NCBI GenBank assembly: GCA_963851105.1
Contig: CAWKNP010000008.1
Span: 186,001 to 250,000 of the forward strand
From: DATARN01 sp963851105
Lineage (GTDB): Bacteria; Actinomycetota; Acidimicrobiia; Acidimicrobiales; Palsa-688
Length of the DNA: 64,000 bases
Direction of reading: 5' to 3'
The notes under the pieces were generated by a model, which was not told the DNA's origin, made no database searches, and saw only the letters and a program-made list of their open reading frames with translations. Positions 17,406-25,304 of the stretch are shown here, piece by piece (within the stretch, counting starts at the first letter, position 1; every line of letters begins with the position of its first letter). The translations under genes and the position numbers were made by a program.

Positions 17406-19097
17406 ATGGCGAAGCTGATTGCGTTCGATGAGGCTGCCCGACGGGCGTTGGAGCGGGGGCTCAACCAACTGGCGGATGCGGTGCGGGTGACTCTCGGACC
17501 GGGGGGCCGCAACGTGGTCATCGACCGGGGGTATACCGCCCCGTTGATCACCAACGACGGTGTCACCATCGCGCGGGAGATGCAGCTTGAGGATCCTCAC
17601 GAGCAGCTCGGCGCCGACCTGGTCAAAGAGGTCGCCAACAAGACCGACGAAACTGCGGGCGACGGCACCACCACCGCCACGGTGCTCGGGTGGTCGATGG
17701 TCCGCCAGGGCCTGCGCAACGTGGCCGCCGGCGCCAACCCGATCGAGTTGCGCATCGGCATGCAGGACGCGCTCGCCATCGTCCTCGACAGCCTGAAGAG
17801 CGTCACCGTCCAGGTCGAGACCCAGGACCAGATCGCCCAGGTGGCCACCATCTCCGCCGCCGACGAGGAGATCGGCTCCATGATCGCCGAGGCAATGGCC
17901 AAGGTCGGCCGGGAAGGGACGATCACCGTCGACGAGTCGAACAGCTTTGGCATCGAGCTCGAGATCGTGGAAGGGATTCAGTTCCGCAGTGGCTACGTTT
18001 CGCAGCAGTTCGTCCACGATCCCGAAACCGTCGAAGTGGTCCTGGAGGACCCCTGTATCCTGGTTTCCGAGACCCGGATCTCTGCGGTGCGTGACCTCAT
18101 TCCGACCCTCGAGACGGTCAGCCGGGTGGGTCGCCCCTTAGTGATCATCGCCGACCGGGTCGAGGGCGACGCCCTGGCAATGCTGATGGTCAATCAGTCC
18201 CGGGGCATGATCAAGAGCGTCGTGATCCAGCCGGGGGGCTCGGGCGAGAGCAAGTTCGCCATGCTCCGCGACATCGCGATCCTCGTCGGCGCCAAGGTGA
18301 TCAGCGAGGAGATCGGCCTGCGGCCCCACAACGTCAGCATCGATCTGCTGGGTAGGGCCCGCAAGGTCGTGGTGACCAGAGACGACACCACGATCGTCGA
18401 CGGCAAGGGCTACGAGGCCTACGTGAACGAGTACATCGGGCGGCTGAAGGTCCAGCTCGACCAGGCGGAAGAGCACGAGCGCGAGATGCTGAAGGAGCGC
18501 CTGGCCCGGTTGTCGGGTGGCATGGCCCTCATCAAGGTCGGCGCCCCCACCGCCCTCGAGTTGGAGCAGATCAAGCACAAGGTCGTGGACGCGGTGTCGA
18601 CGACCAAGGCGGCGGTGGCCGACGGCGTGGTGCCCGGCGGCGGCGTGGCCTTGTTGCGGGCCCAGAAAGGCCTCCTGGCGTGGCTCAATGGGACTCCCGG
18701 TCCCCGCCGACCCAAGCCCGCGCTGCCGCCGTCGCCTGCGTTCGGATCCGACGTCGCCACCGGTGCCCGTATCGTGGCCCGGGCCCTCGAGGAGCCGTTG
18801 CGCCAGATCGCCTCCAATGCGGGCATGGAGCCGGGCGTGGTTGTGGAGCTCGTGCGGGAAATGGAAGGTTCCATAGGCCTCAACGCGGCTACCGGCGAGT
18901 ACGAGGATCTGATCACCGCCGGCGTGATTGACGCGGCCAAGGTGACCCGGTCGGCGCTGCAGAATGCCGTGTCGATCGCCGCGCTGTTCCTCACCACCGA
19001 GGTTCTCGTCGCCGACGACCCGGACTCGCACCTCTACGAGCACGAGGATGGCGGCCACGGGGACTACCCGTCGGGCGACAACATGGCGATGGAGTAA
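17406..19097 (+). CDS. groEL: Chaperonin GroEL (divergent copy)
   Basis: 60-kDa chaperonin, 563 residues against the usual 540 or so. ATP-binding motifs are kept: VTLGPGGRNVV (usually GPKGRN), TNDGVTIAREM and AGDGTTTATVL. The apical domain is clear (GREGTITVDES, FRSGYVSQQF). Two features are odd. A Pro-rich insert, LNGTPGPRRPKPALPPSPAF, sits near residues 425-448 after VPGGGVALLRAQKG. The C-terminal tail is an acidic His/Gly/Asp sequence ending DNMAME in place of GGM repeats. No groES is next to it. Actinobacteria often carry two or more groEL genes, and this looks like the specialised copy. Ribosome-binding sequence AGGAGAGG lies 9 bases before ATG 17406. Confidence 0.93.
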   Translation: MAKLIAFDEAARRALERGLNQLADAVRVTLGPGGRNVVIDRGYTAPLITNDGVTIAREMQLEDPHEQLGADLVKEVANKTDETAGDGTTTATVLGWSMVRQGLRNVAAGANPIELRIGMQDALAIVLDSLKSVTVQVETQDQIAQVATISAADEEIGSMIAEAMAKVGREGTITVDESNSFGIELEIVEGIQFRSGYVSQQFVHDPETVEVVLEDPCILVSETRISAVRDLIPTLETVSRVGRPLVIIADRVEGDALAMLMVNQSRGMIKSVVIQPGGSGESKFAMLRDIAILVGAKVISEEIGLRPHNVSIDLLGRARKVVVTRDDTTIVDGKGYEAYVNEYIGRLKVQLDQAEEHEREMLKERLARLSGGMALIKVGAPTALELEQIKHKVVDAVSTTKAAVADGVVPGGGVALLRAQKGLLAWLNGTPGPRRPKPALPPSPAFGSDVATGARIVARALEEPLRQIASNAGMEPGVVVELVREMEGSIGLNAATGEYEDLITAGVIDAAKVTRSALQNAVSIAALFLTTEVLVADDPDSHLYEHEDGGHGDYPSGDNMAME

Positions 19098-19119
19098 GAG
19101 GCCCCGGCGTAGCTCGTAA

Positions 19120-20043
19120 CTACATCGCGCCGTCGTCGAGGCGGACGACATCGACCATGACCTCGAGGTCATGCTTCGTGCCCTCCGTGAAGATGACGCC
19201 CTTGAGCGGCGGTACGTCGGTGTAGTCACGGCCCCAAGCCGCGACCACGTAGCGGTCGTTGGCGAACTGCCGGTTGGTGGGGTCGATCTCGAGCCAGCCG
19301 ACGCCGGGCACCAGCGCCGCCGCCCAGGCGTGCGACACGTCGGCACCGGTCAACCGGGGCCGGCCGGGCGGGGGGAAGGTCTCCAGGTAACCGCTCACAT
19401 AGCGCGCCCCGAGCCCCAGCGACCGCAGGCAGCCAATGGCCAGATGGGCGAAGTCCTGGCACACCCCTTCGCCCTTGGCCAGCACCTGGGCGGCGGTCGT
19501 CGTGACCCCGGTGGCGCCGGGCTTGTAGGGAAAGTCGCTGTGGATCCGCTCGGTGAGATCCTGCAGCGCCTCGACGACGGGGCGTCCCGGGAGGAACGAC
19601 ACCGCTCCGTAGGCCGCCAGATCGCCGCTGGTCGCCACGAGGGGCGAGTCGAGGACGAATTCGACGCCGTCGTCGCCCTCGGCGCAGGCCGCGGCGTCCA
19701 TGACTCCCGGTGTCACCCGGGCCGACTCCCACGGCAGGTCCCGGGCCGGATGGGCGGCCAAGGCCACCGTCTGGTGGCGGCGTTCAGGAGCCACATCCAC
19801 CCAGCTGGTGGTGCTCACCGACAGCTTTCGGTGGGCCGCCAGGATCTCGAAGTACCCCACCCGGTTGCCGAAGAAGTCGTACCGCTCCCGGTAGTCGTGC
19901 GGTTCGGGGTCGATCGCCACCGACGACGTCTCGCAGCGCTGCGCCGGCGTGTCCCGGGGCAGTAGATGGACCTGCCCGTAGCTGGCCGACACCTCGTCGC
20001 GGTAGTGGTAGGTGGTCGTGTGGGCCACCCGGTATCGGGTCAC
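19120..20043 (-). CDS. Transglutaminase-like cysteine peptidase-fold protein
   Basis: 307-residue member of the bacterial transglutaminase-like group found beside ATP-grasp/alpha-E genes. The N-terminal beta domain starts YRVAHTTTYHYRDEVSASYG. The catalytic triad is readable: cysteine in GEGVCQDFAHLA, histidine in GADVSHAWAAAL and aspartate in WLEIDPTNRQF. Soluble and probably cytosolic. It lies 13 bases after the fused ATP-grasp/alpha-E gene and is surely in its operon. In M. tuberculosis related genes cluster at about Rv2566-Rv2569c. Comparative work proposes that such sets make and trim a peptide or amide-linked product, but no product is known. Confidence 0.87.
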   Translation of the reverse strand: MTRYRVAHTTTYHYRDEVSASYGQVHLLPRDTPAQRCETSSVAIDPEPHDYRERYDFFGNRVGYFEILAAHRKLSVSTTSWVDVAPERRHQTVALAAHPARDLPWESARVTPGVMDAAACAEGDDGVEFVLDSPLVATSGDLAAYGAVSFLPGRPVVEALQDLTERIHSDFPYKPGATGVTTTAAQVLAKGEGVCQDFAHLAIGCLRSLGLGARYVSGYLETFPPPGRPRLTGADVSHAWAAALVPGVGWLEIDPTNRQFANDRYVVAAWGRDYTDVPPLKGVIFTEGTKHDLEVMVDVVRLDDGAM

Positions 20044-20056
20044 ACCATGACCGCCC

Positions 20057-22684
20057 TCACACCAGGAACCCGTGGGTCGCCCGCGCCGCCTCCGGGTCGG
20101 CCGGAGTCAACAGCGCCCGCTGGGGCAGACTCGGGGTGAAGTGCTCCCCCGCCAGCGCATCGGCGGCGGCGTACAACCGCTGCTCGATCATCGCCAGGAA
20201 ACCGTCCAGGCCCTGGCGTGTCCCCGCGGTACCCGGTCCCGACACAGCGATAGCCGATGGCCGGGCTAGCGCCGCGGTGTCGACGGACCGCAGCGTCGTC
20301 CATGCTTCGAGGACCAGTTTCTCGGACTCCGACACCCGGCCGCCTCCCGGATGCCCCGGCAACGCCCGCAGGTCCTCCAGTAGCCGGTCGAGCTGGTAGC
20401 CGAGCGACCGGGGGTTGTCGGGATCGAGCAGCATCAGGTCGAGCAGGGTCTGGAGCTGGGCCCGGGAACGGTAGCGGCGCCGGTAGGTGATGATGCTCTC
20501 GGTCGCGATCAGAAGCGACTCGAAGATCAGGCTGTCGGTCGGCGCGTCGCGCTCCACGGTCACCGTCGAGCGCAGCAGGGCGGTCAGCTGGGCGCCGCGC
20601 TCTATCCGCCGGCCGGCGTCCATGAAATGCCACCCCGGATCACGGACCAGGCTTTCCGCGGTCAGCCCGGCCAACGCCAGCAGGCTGGTCACCACCCGTT
20701 GCAGCGTCGCCCGCTCCAGCACCTCGACGTCGAGAAGGTCGCGCTGCAGCGAGCTGATGACCAGCCAGGTGTCGACCGAGAGTTGGTCGCGGGCGACGTG
20801 GGCGGCGTCGACCAGCCGGCGCACCGCGAACGCCAAGGTGCCCGGGCGGTCGCCGTCGATGGCGAGGGACTGCAACTCGTCGCCCGGCTCCGCCAAATTG
20901 CCGGCCGCCCGGAAACCGGGATAGGTGTCGGTGACCTGGGTCAGGGAGGCGAGCAGGACACCCACGCAGGCGACACCGGCGGGGTTGGTGCCGTCGGCGA
21001 AGTCGTTGCGCCGGTCGTGCACGACGCGCAGCATCCGCAGCGTTGCTTCCGCCCGCTCCGCATAGCGCCCCAGCCACACCAAGTTCTCGGCCGCCCGCGA
21101 CGAGATGGACGCCTCGGGAGCGACTGCCGCCACCGCCGGCCCGGGCGAGAGCCAGTATCCGGCGGTGTGCTCCGGCTCCGACGCCAGCACCCAGGTGTCC
21201 TTGCTGACGGCCCCCGCCTGGTTGGAGATGTAGGCGCTGCCGGACCCCGACACCCGGGTCAGGCCACCGGCCATCACCGAATAGGAATCGCCCCGGGCCA
21301 CCGCGAACGTCCGCAGGATGCTGCGCTGGGCCGCCAACCCATGCTCGCCCACGGTGGGCGCCGACGACAAGGAGAGGTGCTCCTGGCCGACCCAGCGGTG
21401 CGGCTGGGCCTCGATCTGCCGGCGCAGGGCGTCGCGATCGCCGGCGCTCAGCTCCCACCCGAACACCACCGCCGAGGCCCCCCAGCCCTCGCCCCCCGAC
21501 CCTGAGCCGCCCGCACCCGCGCCGACCGCGCCAGAACGCCAACCCCAGCCGAACTGGCGAGCCGTCGGCTTCACTACCAGCCGTTCGAGGTTGGCCAGAA
21601 CGTGGCTGCGCCCCTCCGCCGAGCCACACCACCACGTGGTCACCGAGGGCAGTTCGAGCGCCTCGCCCAGCAGGCGCTGAGCCAGCTGCGGGAGGAACGC
21701 GGCCAACCCGGCATTTTCGAGCACACCGCTGCCAAGCGGGTTCACCACCGAAACCGTGCCCCTGCGGCATGCCTCGACCAACCCCGGCACCCCGAGATAG
21801 GAATCGGGTCGCAACTCCAGCGGGTCGCAGAACCAGGTATCGACCCGCCGCAGGATGACGTCCACCGGCTCCAGCCGCCCGACCGAGCGCATCCACACCC
21901 GGCCCCCCTGGACCACCAGGTCGGCCCCCTCGACCAGCGAATACCCGAGGTGCCCGGCGAGGAAGGCGTGCTCGAATGCCGTCTCACTCTGGGCGCCCGG
22001 GGTCATGACCACGATTCGGGGGTCGGCGACGCCCGCGGCCATCGCCACGGCCTGCAAACCCGAACGCAGCGCCCGCACGAACGGCGCCAGCCGGTGCACC
22101 TGGGCGTCGCGGTACAGGCTGGGGAACACCCGCGACATCACGACCCGGTTCTCGATCGCGTACCCGGCGCCCGACGGCGCCTGGGTCCGGTCGGCCAGCA
22201 CCCACGACCGCCCGTCGACGTCGCGGGCCAGGTCCACCGCCGCGGTGAACAACTGGTGGACCCCCGCCAGCGCGATCCCGTCGCACGCCCGCAGGAAACC
22301 CGGATGGTCGAGTACCAGCTCCGGCGGTAACCACCCGCTGCGCAGCAGCTTTCGAGGGCCGTAGAGATCGGCCAGGATGAGATTGAGCAGCTCCGCCCGC
22401 TGGATGACGGCGCTTTCGATCCGGGCCCATTCGTCGCTCGTGACCAGCACCGGCACCGGGTCGAGAGGCCAGCGCGACGCCGTCTCCCGGCCCTGGCCGT
22501 GGACGTTGTACGTGACGCCGTCGTCATCGAGCAGCCGGCCCGCTTCCGCCCGCCGGCGCTGCAGCTCGCCCAGCCCCATCCCGTCGAGCACCCGGCCCAC
22601 TTCGGCCCAGTGCGGTCGTACCCGCCCGCCGGCGTCGACCATCTCGTCGAACGCGCCCGCCAGGGGCTCATACCCGGTGGTCAT
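20057..22684 (-). CDS. Fused circularly permuted ATP-grasp and alpha-E domain protein
   Basis: 875-residue two-domain protein. The first part, about residues 1-500, is a circularly permuted ATP-grasp of type 2: GVTYNVHGQGRETASRWPLD, ILADLYGPRKLLRSGWLPPE, SGAGYAIENRVVMSRVFP, VVMTPGAQSETAFEHAFLA and the late VVKPTARQFGWGW. The second, from about residue 545 (AAENLVWLGRYAERAEATLR), is an all-helical alpha-E domain. Many bacteria encode these as two neighbouring genes; the fused form also occurs in mycobacteria. ATP-grasp enzymes join a carboxylate to an amine, so together with the downstream transglutaminase this suggests synthesis of an unknown amide-linked product. Begins at 22684 on the complement. 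Confidence 0.9.
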   Translation of the reverse strand: MTTGYEPLAGAFDEMVDAGGRVRPHWAEVGRVLDGMGLGELQRRRAEAGRLLDDDGVTYNVHGQGRETASRWPLDPVPVLVTSDEWARIESAVIQRAELLNLILADLYGPRKLLRSGWLPPELVLDHPGFLRACDGIALAGVHQLFTAAVDLARDVDGRSWVLADRTQAPSGAGYAIENRVVMSRVFPSLYRDAQVHRLAPFVRALRSGLQAVAMAAGVADPRIVVMTPGAQSETAFEHAFLAGHLGYSLVEGADLVVQGGRVWMRSVGRLEPVDVILRRVDTWFCDPLELRPDSYLGVPGLVEACRRGTVSVVNPLGSGVLENAGLAAFLPQLAQRLLGEALELPSVTTWWCGSAEGRSHVLANLERLVVKPTARQFGWGWRSGAVGAGAGGSGSGGEGWGASAVVFGWELSAGDRDALRRQIEAQPHRWVGQEHLSLSSAPTVGEHGLAAQRSILRTFAVARGDSYSVMAGGLTRVSGSGSAYISNQAGAVSKDTWVLASEPEHTAGYWLSPGPAVAAVAPEASISSRAAENLVWLGRYAERAEATLRMLRVVHDRRNDFADGTNPAGVACVGVLLASLTQVTDTYPGFRAAGNLAEPGDELQSLAIDGDRPGTLAFAVRRLVDAAHVARDQLSVDTWLVISSLQRDLLDVEVLERATLQRVVTSLLALAGLTAESLVRDPGWHFMDAGRRIERGAQLTALLRSTVTVERDAPTDSLIFESLLIATESIITYRRRYRSRAQLQTLLDLMLLDPDNPRSLGYQLDRLLEDLRALPGHPGGGRVSESEKLVLEAWTTLRSVDTAALARPSAIAVSGPGTAGTRQGLDGFLAMIEQRLYAAADALAGEHFTPSLPQRALLTPADPEAARATHGFLV

Positions 22685-22819
22685 CGGAGGCCGGGGAAAA
22701 GGGGTGGGGTGGGCATCACGTCGGTCGTGCCGAGTCGGGTGGGGCGCCGGCGCGGGTTCAGGGCATGAAACTAGCCGTCAGGTACGACCGCCCGGTCCGT
22801 GCCCGGGGGGCGGTCACCA

Positions 22820-24337
22820 CTAGTTGGCGGGGCGCCGCCACCCCCGCTCGAATGGGAGCCGCCAGTGGTGGGGGGCGATGAGATCGTTCATTGCCTCGGG
22901 ACCCCACGAACCATCGGGATAGATCTGCACGGGAGGCGGATTCTCGAGCAGGGGGGTGGCGACCTCCCACAACCGCTCGATGTCCTGAGCCGTCGTGAAC
23001 AACGTGCGGTCGCCGCTCATGGCGTCGTGGATCAACCGCTCGTACGCTTCCAGGACATCGCCTTCGTAGGTGGTCTCCTGCAGGGCGAACTGCAGGCTCA
23101 ACTTGTCCAGCTTCATCCCGGGACCGGGGCGCTTGCCGTAGAACGACAGCGAGAGCCGGGACGAGTCGGCCAAGTCGAACGTCAAGTGGTCGGGGCCCTT
23201 GGTCCCGACACCCGAGCCCGGAGGGAACATGCTCCGGGGGGGCTCCCGGAAGGCGATGGAGATGATCCGGGCCCCTTCGGCCATCCGCTTTCCGGTGCGG
23301 AGGAAGAACGGCACCCCCGCCCACCGCCAGTTGTCGATCGCGCACCGCAGAGCTACGAATGTCTCCGCGTCGGAGTTCGGGGCGACGCCCGGCGTCGAGC
23401 GATAGCTCTCGTACTGCCCCCGCACCACCTCGTCGGGTTTGAGCGGGCACAAGGACCGGAAGACCTTGTTTTTCTCCTCGCTGATGGCACGCGGCTCGAG
23501 AGCCGTCGGTGGTTCCATGGCCATGAACCCCAGGATCTGGAACAGGTGCGTCACCACCATGTCCCGGAAGGCGCCCGTCTGCTCGTAGAACGACGCCCGG
23601 TCACCCACGGACAGGGTCTCGGGAACGTCGATCTGGACGTGGTCGATGTGGTCGCGATTCCAGATGGGCTCGAACAGGCCGTTGGCGAAGCGGAATGCCA
23701 GGATGTTCTGGGCCGCTTCTTTGCCGAGGAAGTGATCGATCCGGTAGACCTGCTCCTCGGAGAAGACCTCGTGGACGGCGGCGTTCAGGGCCTTGGCGCT
23801 GGCGAGGTCGGTACCGAACGGCTTTTCCATGATGATACGGGCGCGCTCGACCAGGTTGGCCTGGCCCAGCGTCTTCACCACCGCCCGGGCCGCGCTCGGC
23901 GGGATGCTCAGGTAGTGCAGGCGGCGAATCCCCGTCACGCCGGGATCGGCGGCCAGCTCCCGTTCCGCCCCGGCCACGGCATCGGCCAATCCCTGCGGGC
24001 CGAGGGACTGGGGCACATAGTGCAGGAGCCGTTCGAACTTGCTCCACTGCTCGTCGGAACACCGGAAGCGGGCAAACTTGTCGCACGCGTCCCGGGCCAG
24101 GTGCCGGAAGCCGGCGTCGTCGAGCTCCTCCAGTGAGGTCCCGATGATGCGGCATTCCGGCAACAGGCCGGCTTCGGCCAGATGCAGCAGTCCGGGCAGC
24201 AGCTTTCGCTTGGCCAGGTCACCGGTGGCACCGAACAGCACGATGGCGTGCGGCGGAAGGGGTTTCATGGCGGCCGCGGGGATTTCCCCTCCGGCCGCTA
24301 CCGGCGCCTCGGTGAGCGAACCAGATGCCTCAGCCAC
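22820..24337 (-). CDS. zwf: Glucose-6-phosphate 1-dehydrogenase
   Basis: First enzyme of the oxidative pentose phosphate route, producing NADPH and 6-phosphogluconolactone; 505 residues. The dinucleotide motif is IVLFGATGDLAKRKLLPGL and the substrate signature is YRIDHFLGKEAAQN with the catalytic histidine. MEKPFGTDLASAKALN and FRTGKRM-like segments are also present. Start is GTG 24337 with AAAGGAG 9 bases upstream; the first 23 residues are a non-conserved Ala-rich extension. It stands alone, without tal, tkt, opcA or pgl, which usually accompany it in actinobacteria. The next gene upstream on this strand is an unrelated amidotransferase-like hydrolase. Confidence 0.96.
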   Translation of the reverse strand: MAEASGSLTEAPVAAGGEIPAAAMKPLPPHAIVLFGATGDLAKRKLLPGLLHLAEAGLLPECRIIGTSLEELDDAGFRHLARDACDKFARFRCSDEQWSKFERLLHYVPQSLGPQGLADAVAGAERELAADPGVTGIRRLHYLSIPPSAARAVVKTLGQANLVERARIIMEKPFGTDLASAKALNAAVHEVFSEEQVYRIDHFLGKEAAQNILAFRFANGLFEPIWNRDHIDHVQIDVPETLSVGDRASFYEQTGAFRDMVVTHLFQILGFMAMEPPTALEPRAISEEKNKVFRSLCPLKPDEVVRGQYESYRSTPGVAPNSDAETFVALRCAIDNWRWAGVPFFLRTGKRMAEGARIISIAFREPPRSMFPPGSGVGTKGPDHLTFDLADSSRLSLSFYGKRPGPGMKLDKLSLQFALQETTYEGDVLEAYERLIHDAMSGDRTLFTTAQDIERLWEVATPLLENPPPVQIYPDGSWGPEAMNDLIAPHHWRLPFERGWRRPAN

Positions 24338-24396
24338 GACTGGACTCCTTTCGCCGGAGACTCGTCTCGTTCTACTTCAGGCTAAGCGCTTCGCGC

Positions 24397-25179
24397 TCAG
24401 GCGACGTCGTCGACGATGTGACCGATGCCCGCCGTGTCCGGCGTCGCCGGGGCGAACCGCTCCGGGACCTCGAGGCCCGGCCGCCGCCGGGCCGCGCTGC
24501 GAGTCAGCCACAGGAACAACCGCCCGTGCGGCGCCAGATCGATGAGCGCCTCCGGATGCCACTGCACCGCGACTATCGGCGCGCCGTCGCTGCGCTCGAC
24601 CGCCTCGATGACACCGTCGGGGGCCCACGCCACCGCTCGCAGTCCCCGGCCCACCCGGTCGATCGCCTGGTGGTGGATCGTGTTGACACCCACCCGGCGC
24701 TGCCCCAAGATCTCGGCCAACCGGCTGTCGGGCGCAATGTCGACGCGGTGCACGGCCTCTCGGTCCCGAGCCCGCTGGCGGTGGTTCTCGGTGGTGACTG
24801 TCGGGAGGTGCTGGATCAGCGTCCCCCCGGCCGCCACATTGATCAACTGCGCCCCCCGGCACACGCCGAGTACCGGAACCTCGGTGCCCGCGGCGGCGAC
24901 CAAGGCCTGTTCCCATTCGTCGCGGGCGGGATCGGTGTCGTACACCTCCGGGGCCGGCTCCTGGCCATAGAGCCATGGCGATACGTCGCCGCCACCGGTC
25001 AGGATCAGGCCGTCGAGGCCCGCCACAATCTCCTCGGCCTGGTCGACCGCCAGCGTGGGCAGGATGAGCGGCGTTGCCCCGGCGCGGACCACGGCGTCGA
25101 CATACCACCGGCTGACACGGTCGACCCGCCGCTCATCTTGCACGGTTGGCGCGCTGGTTATGCCGACCCGTGCCTTCAT
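24397..25179 (-). CDS. Class I glutamine amidotransferase-like hydrolase (peptidase C26, PuuD-like)
   Basis: 260-residue free-standing glutaminase-fold hydrolase of the gamma-glutamyl-gamma-aminobutyrate hydrolase group. The nucleophile is in VLGVCRGAQLINVA, the oxyanion region is LILTGGGDVSPWLYG, and the His-Glu pair is VQWHPEALID. Such enzymes cut gamma-glutamyl amides, for example in putrescine breakdown or glutathione-like metabolism; the substrate cannot be told here because no putrescine genes are near. No synthetase partner is fused or adjacent, so an independent hydrolase is more likely than a biosynthetic subunit. Divergent from thrS. Confidence 0.88.
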   Translation of the reverse strand: MKARVGITSAPTVQDERRVDRVSRWYVDAVVRAGATPLILPTLAVDQAEEIVAGLDGLILTGGGDVSPWLYGQEPAPEVYDTDPARDEWEQALVAAAGTEVPVLGVCRGAQLINVAAGGTLIQHLPTVTTENHRQRARDREAVHRVDIAPDSRLAEILGQRRVGVNTIHHQAIDRVGRGLRAVAWAPDGVIEAVERSDGAPIVAVQWHPEALIDLAPHGRLFLWLTRSAARRRPGLEVPERFAPATPDTAGIGHIVDDVA

Positions 25180-25304
25180 CGTGATGCCAGTTTAGGACCG
25201 GCAGGCCGGTGCGAGCCGCTGCGTCGATCGCGGCCGCTCGACTCGGCGGCGGCGGCTAACTCCGAAGGGACCACCGGCGGGCGGCCGTAAGCTGACCAGG
25301 CCCT

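Noticed and set aside
22813..22823. Another GACTAG-like operator near the zwf end
   Set aside because: Only CACTAGT is shared, it lies at a gene end and lacks the palindrome TAGTCCGACTA.
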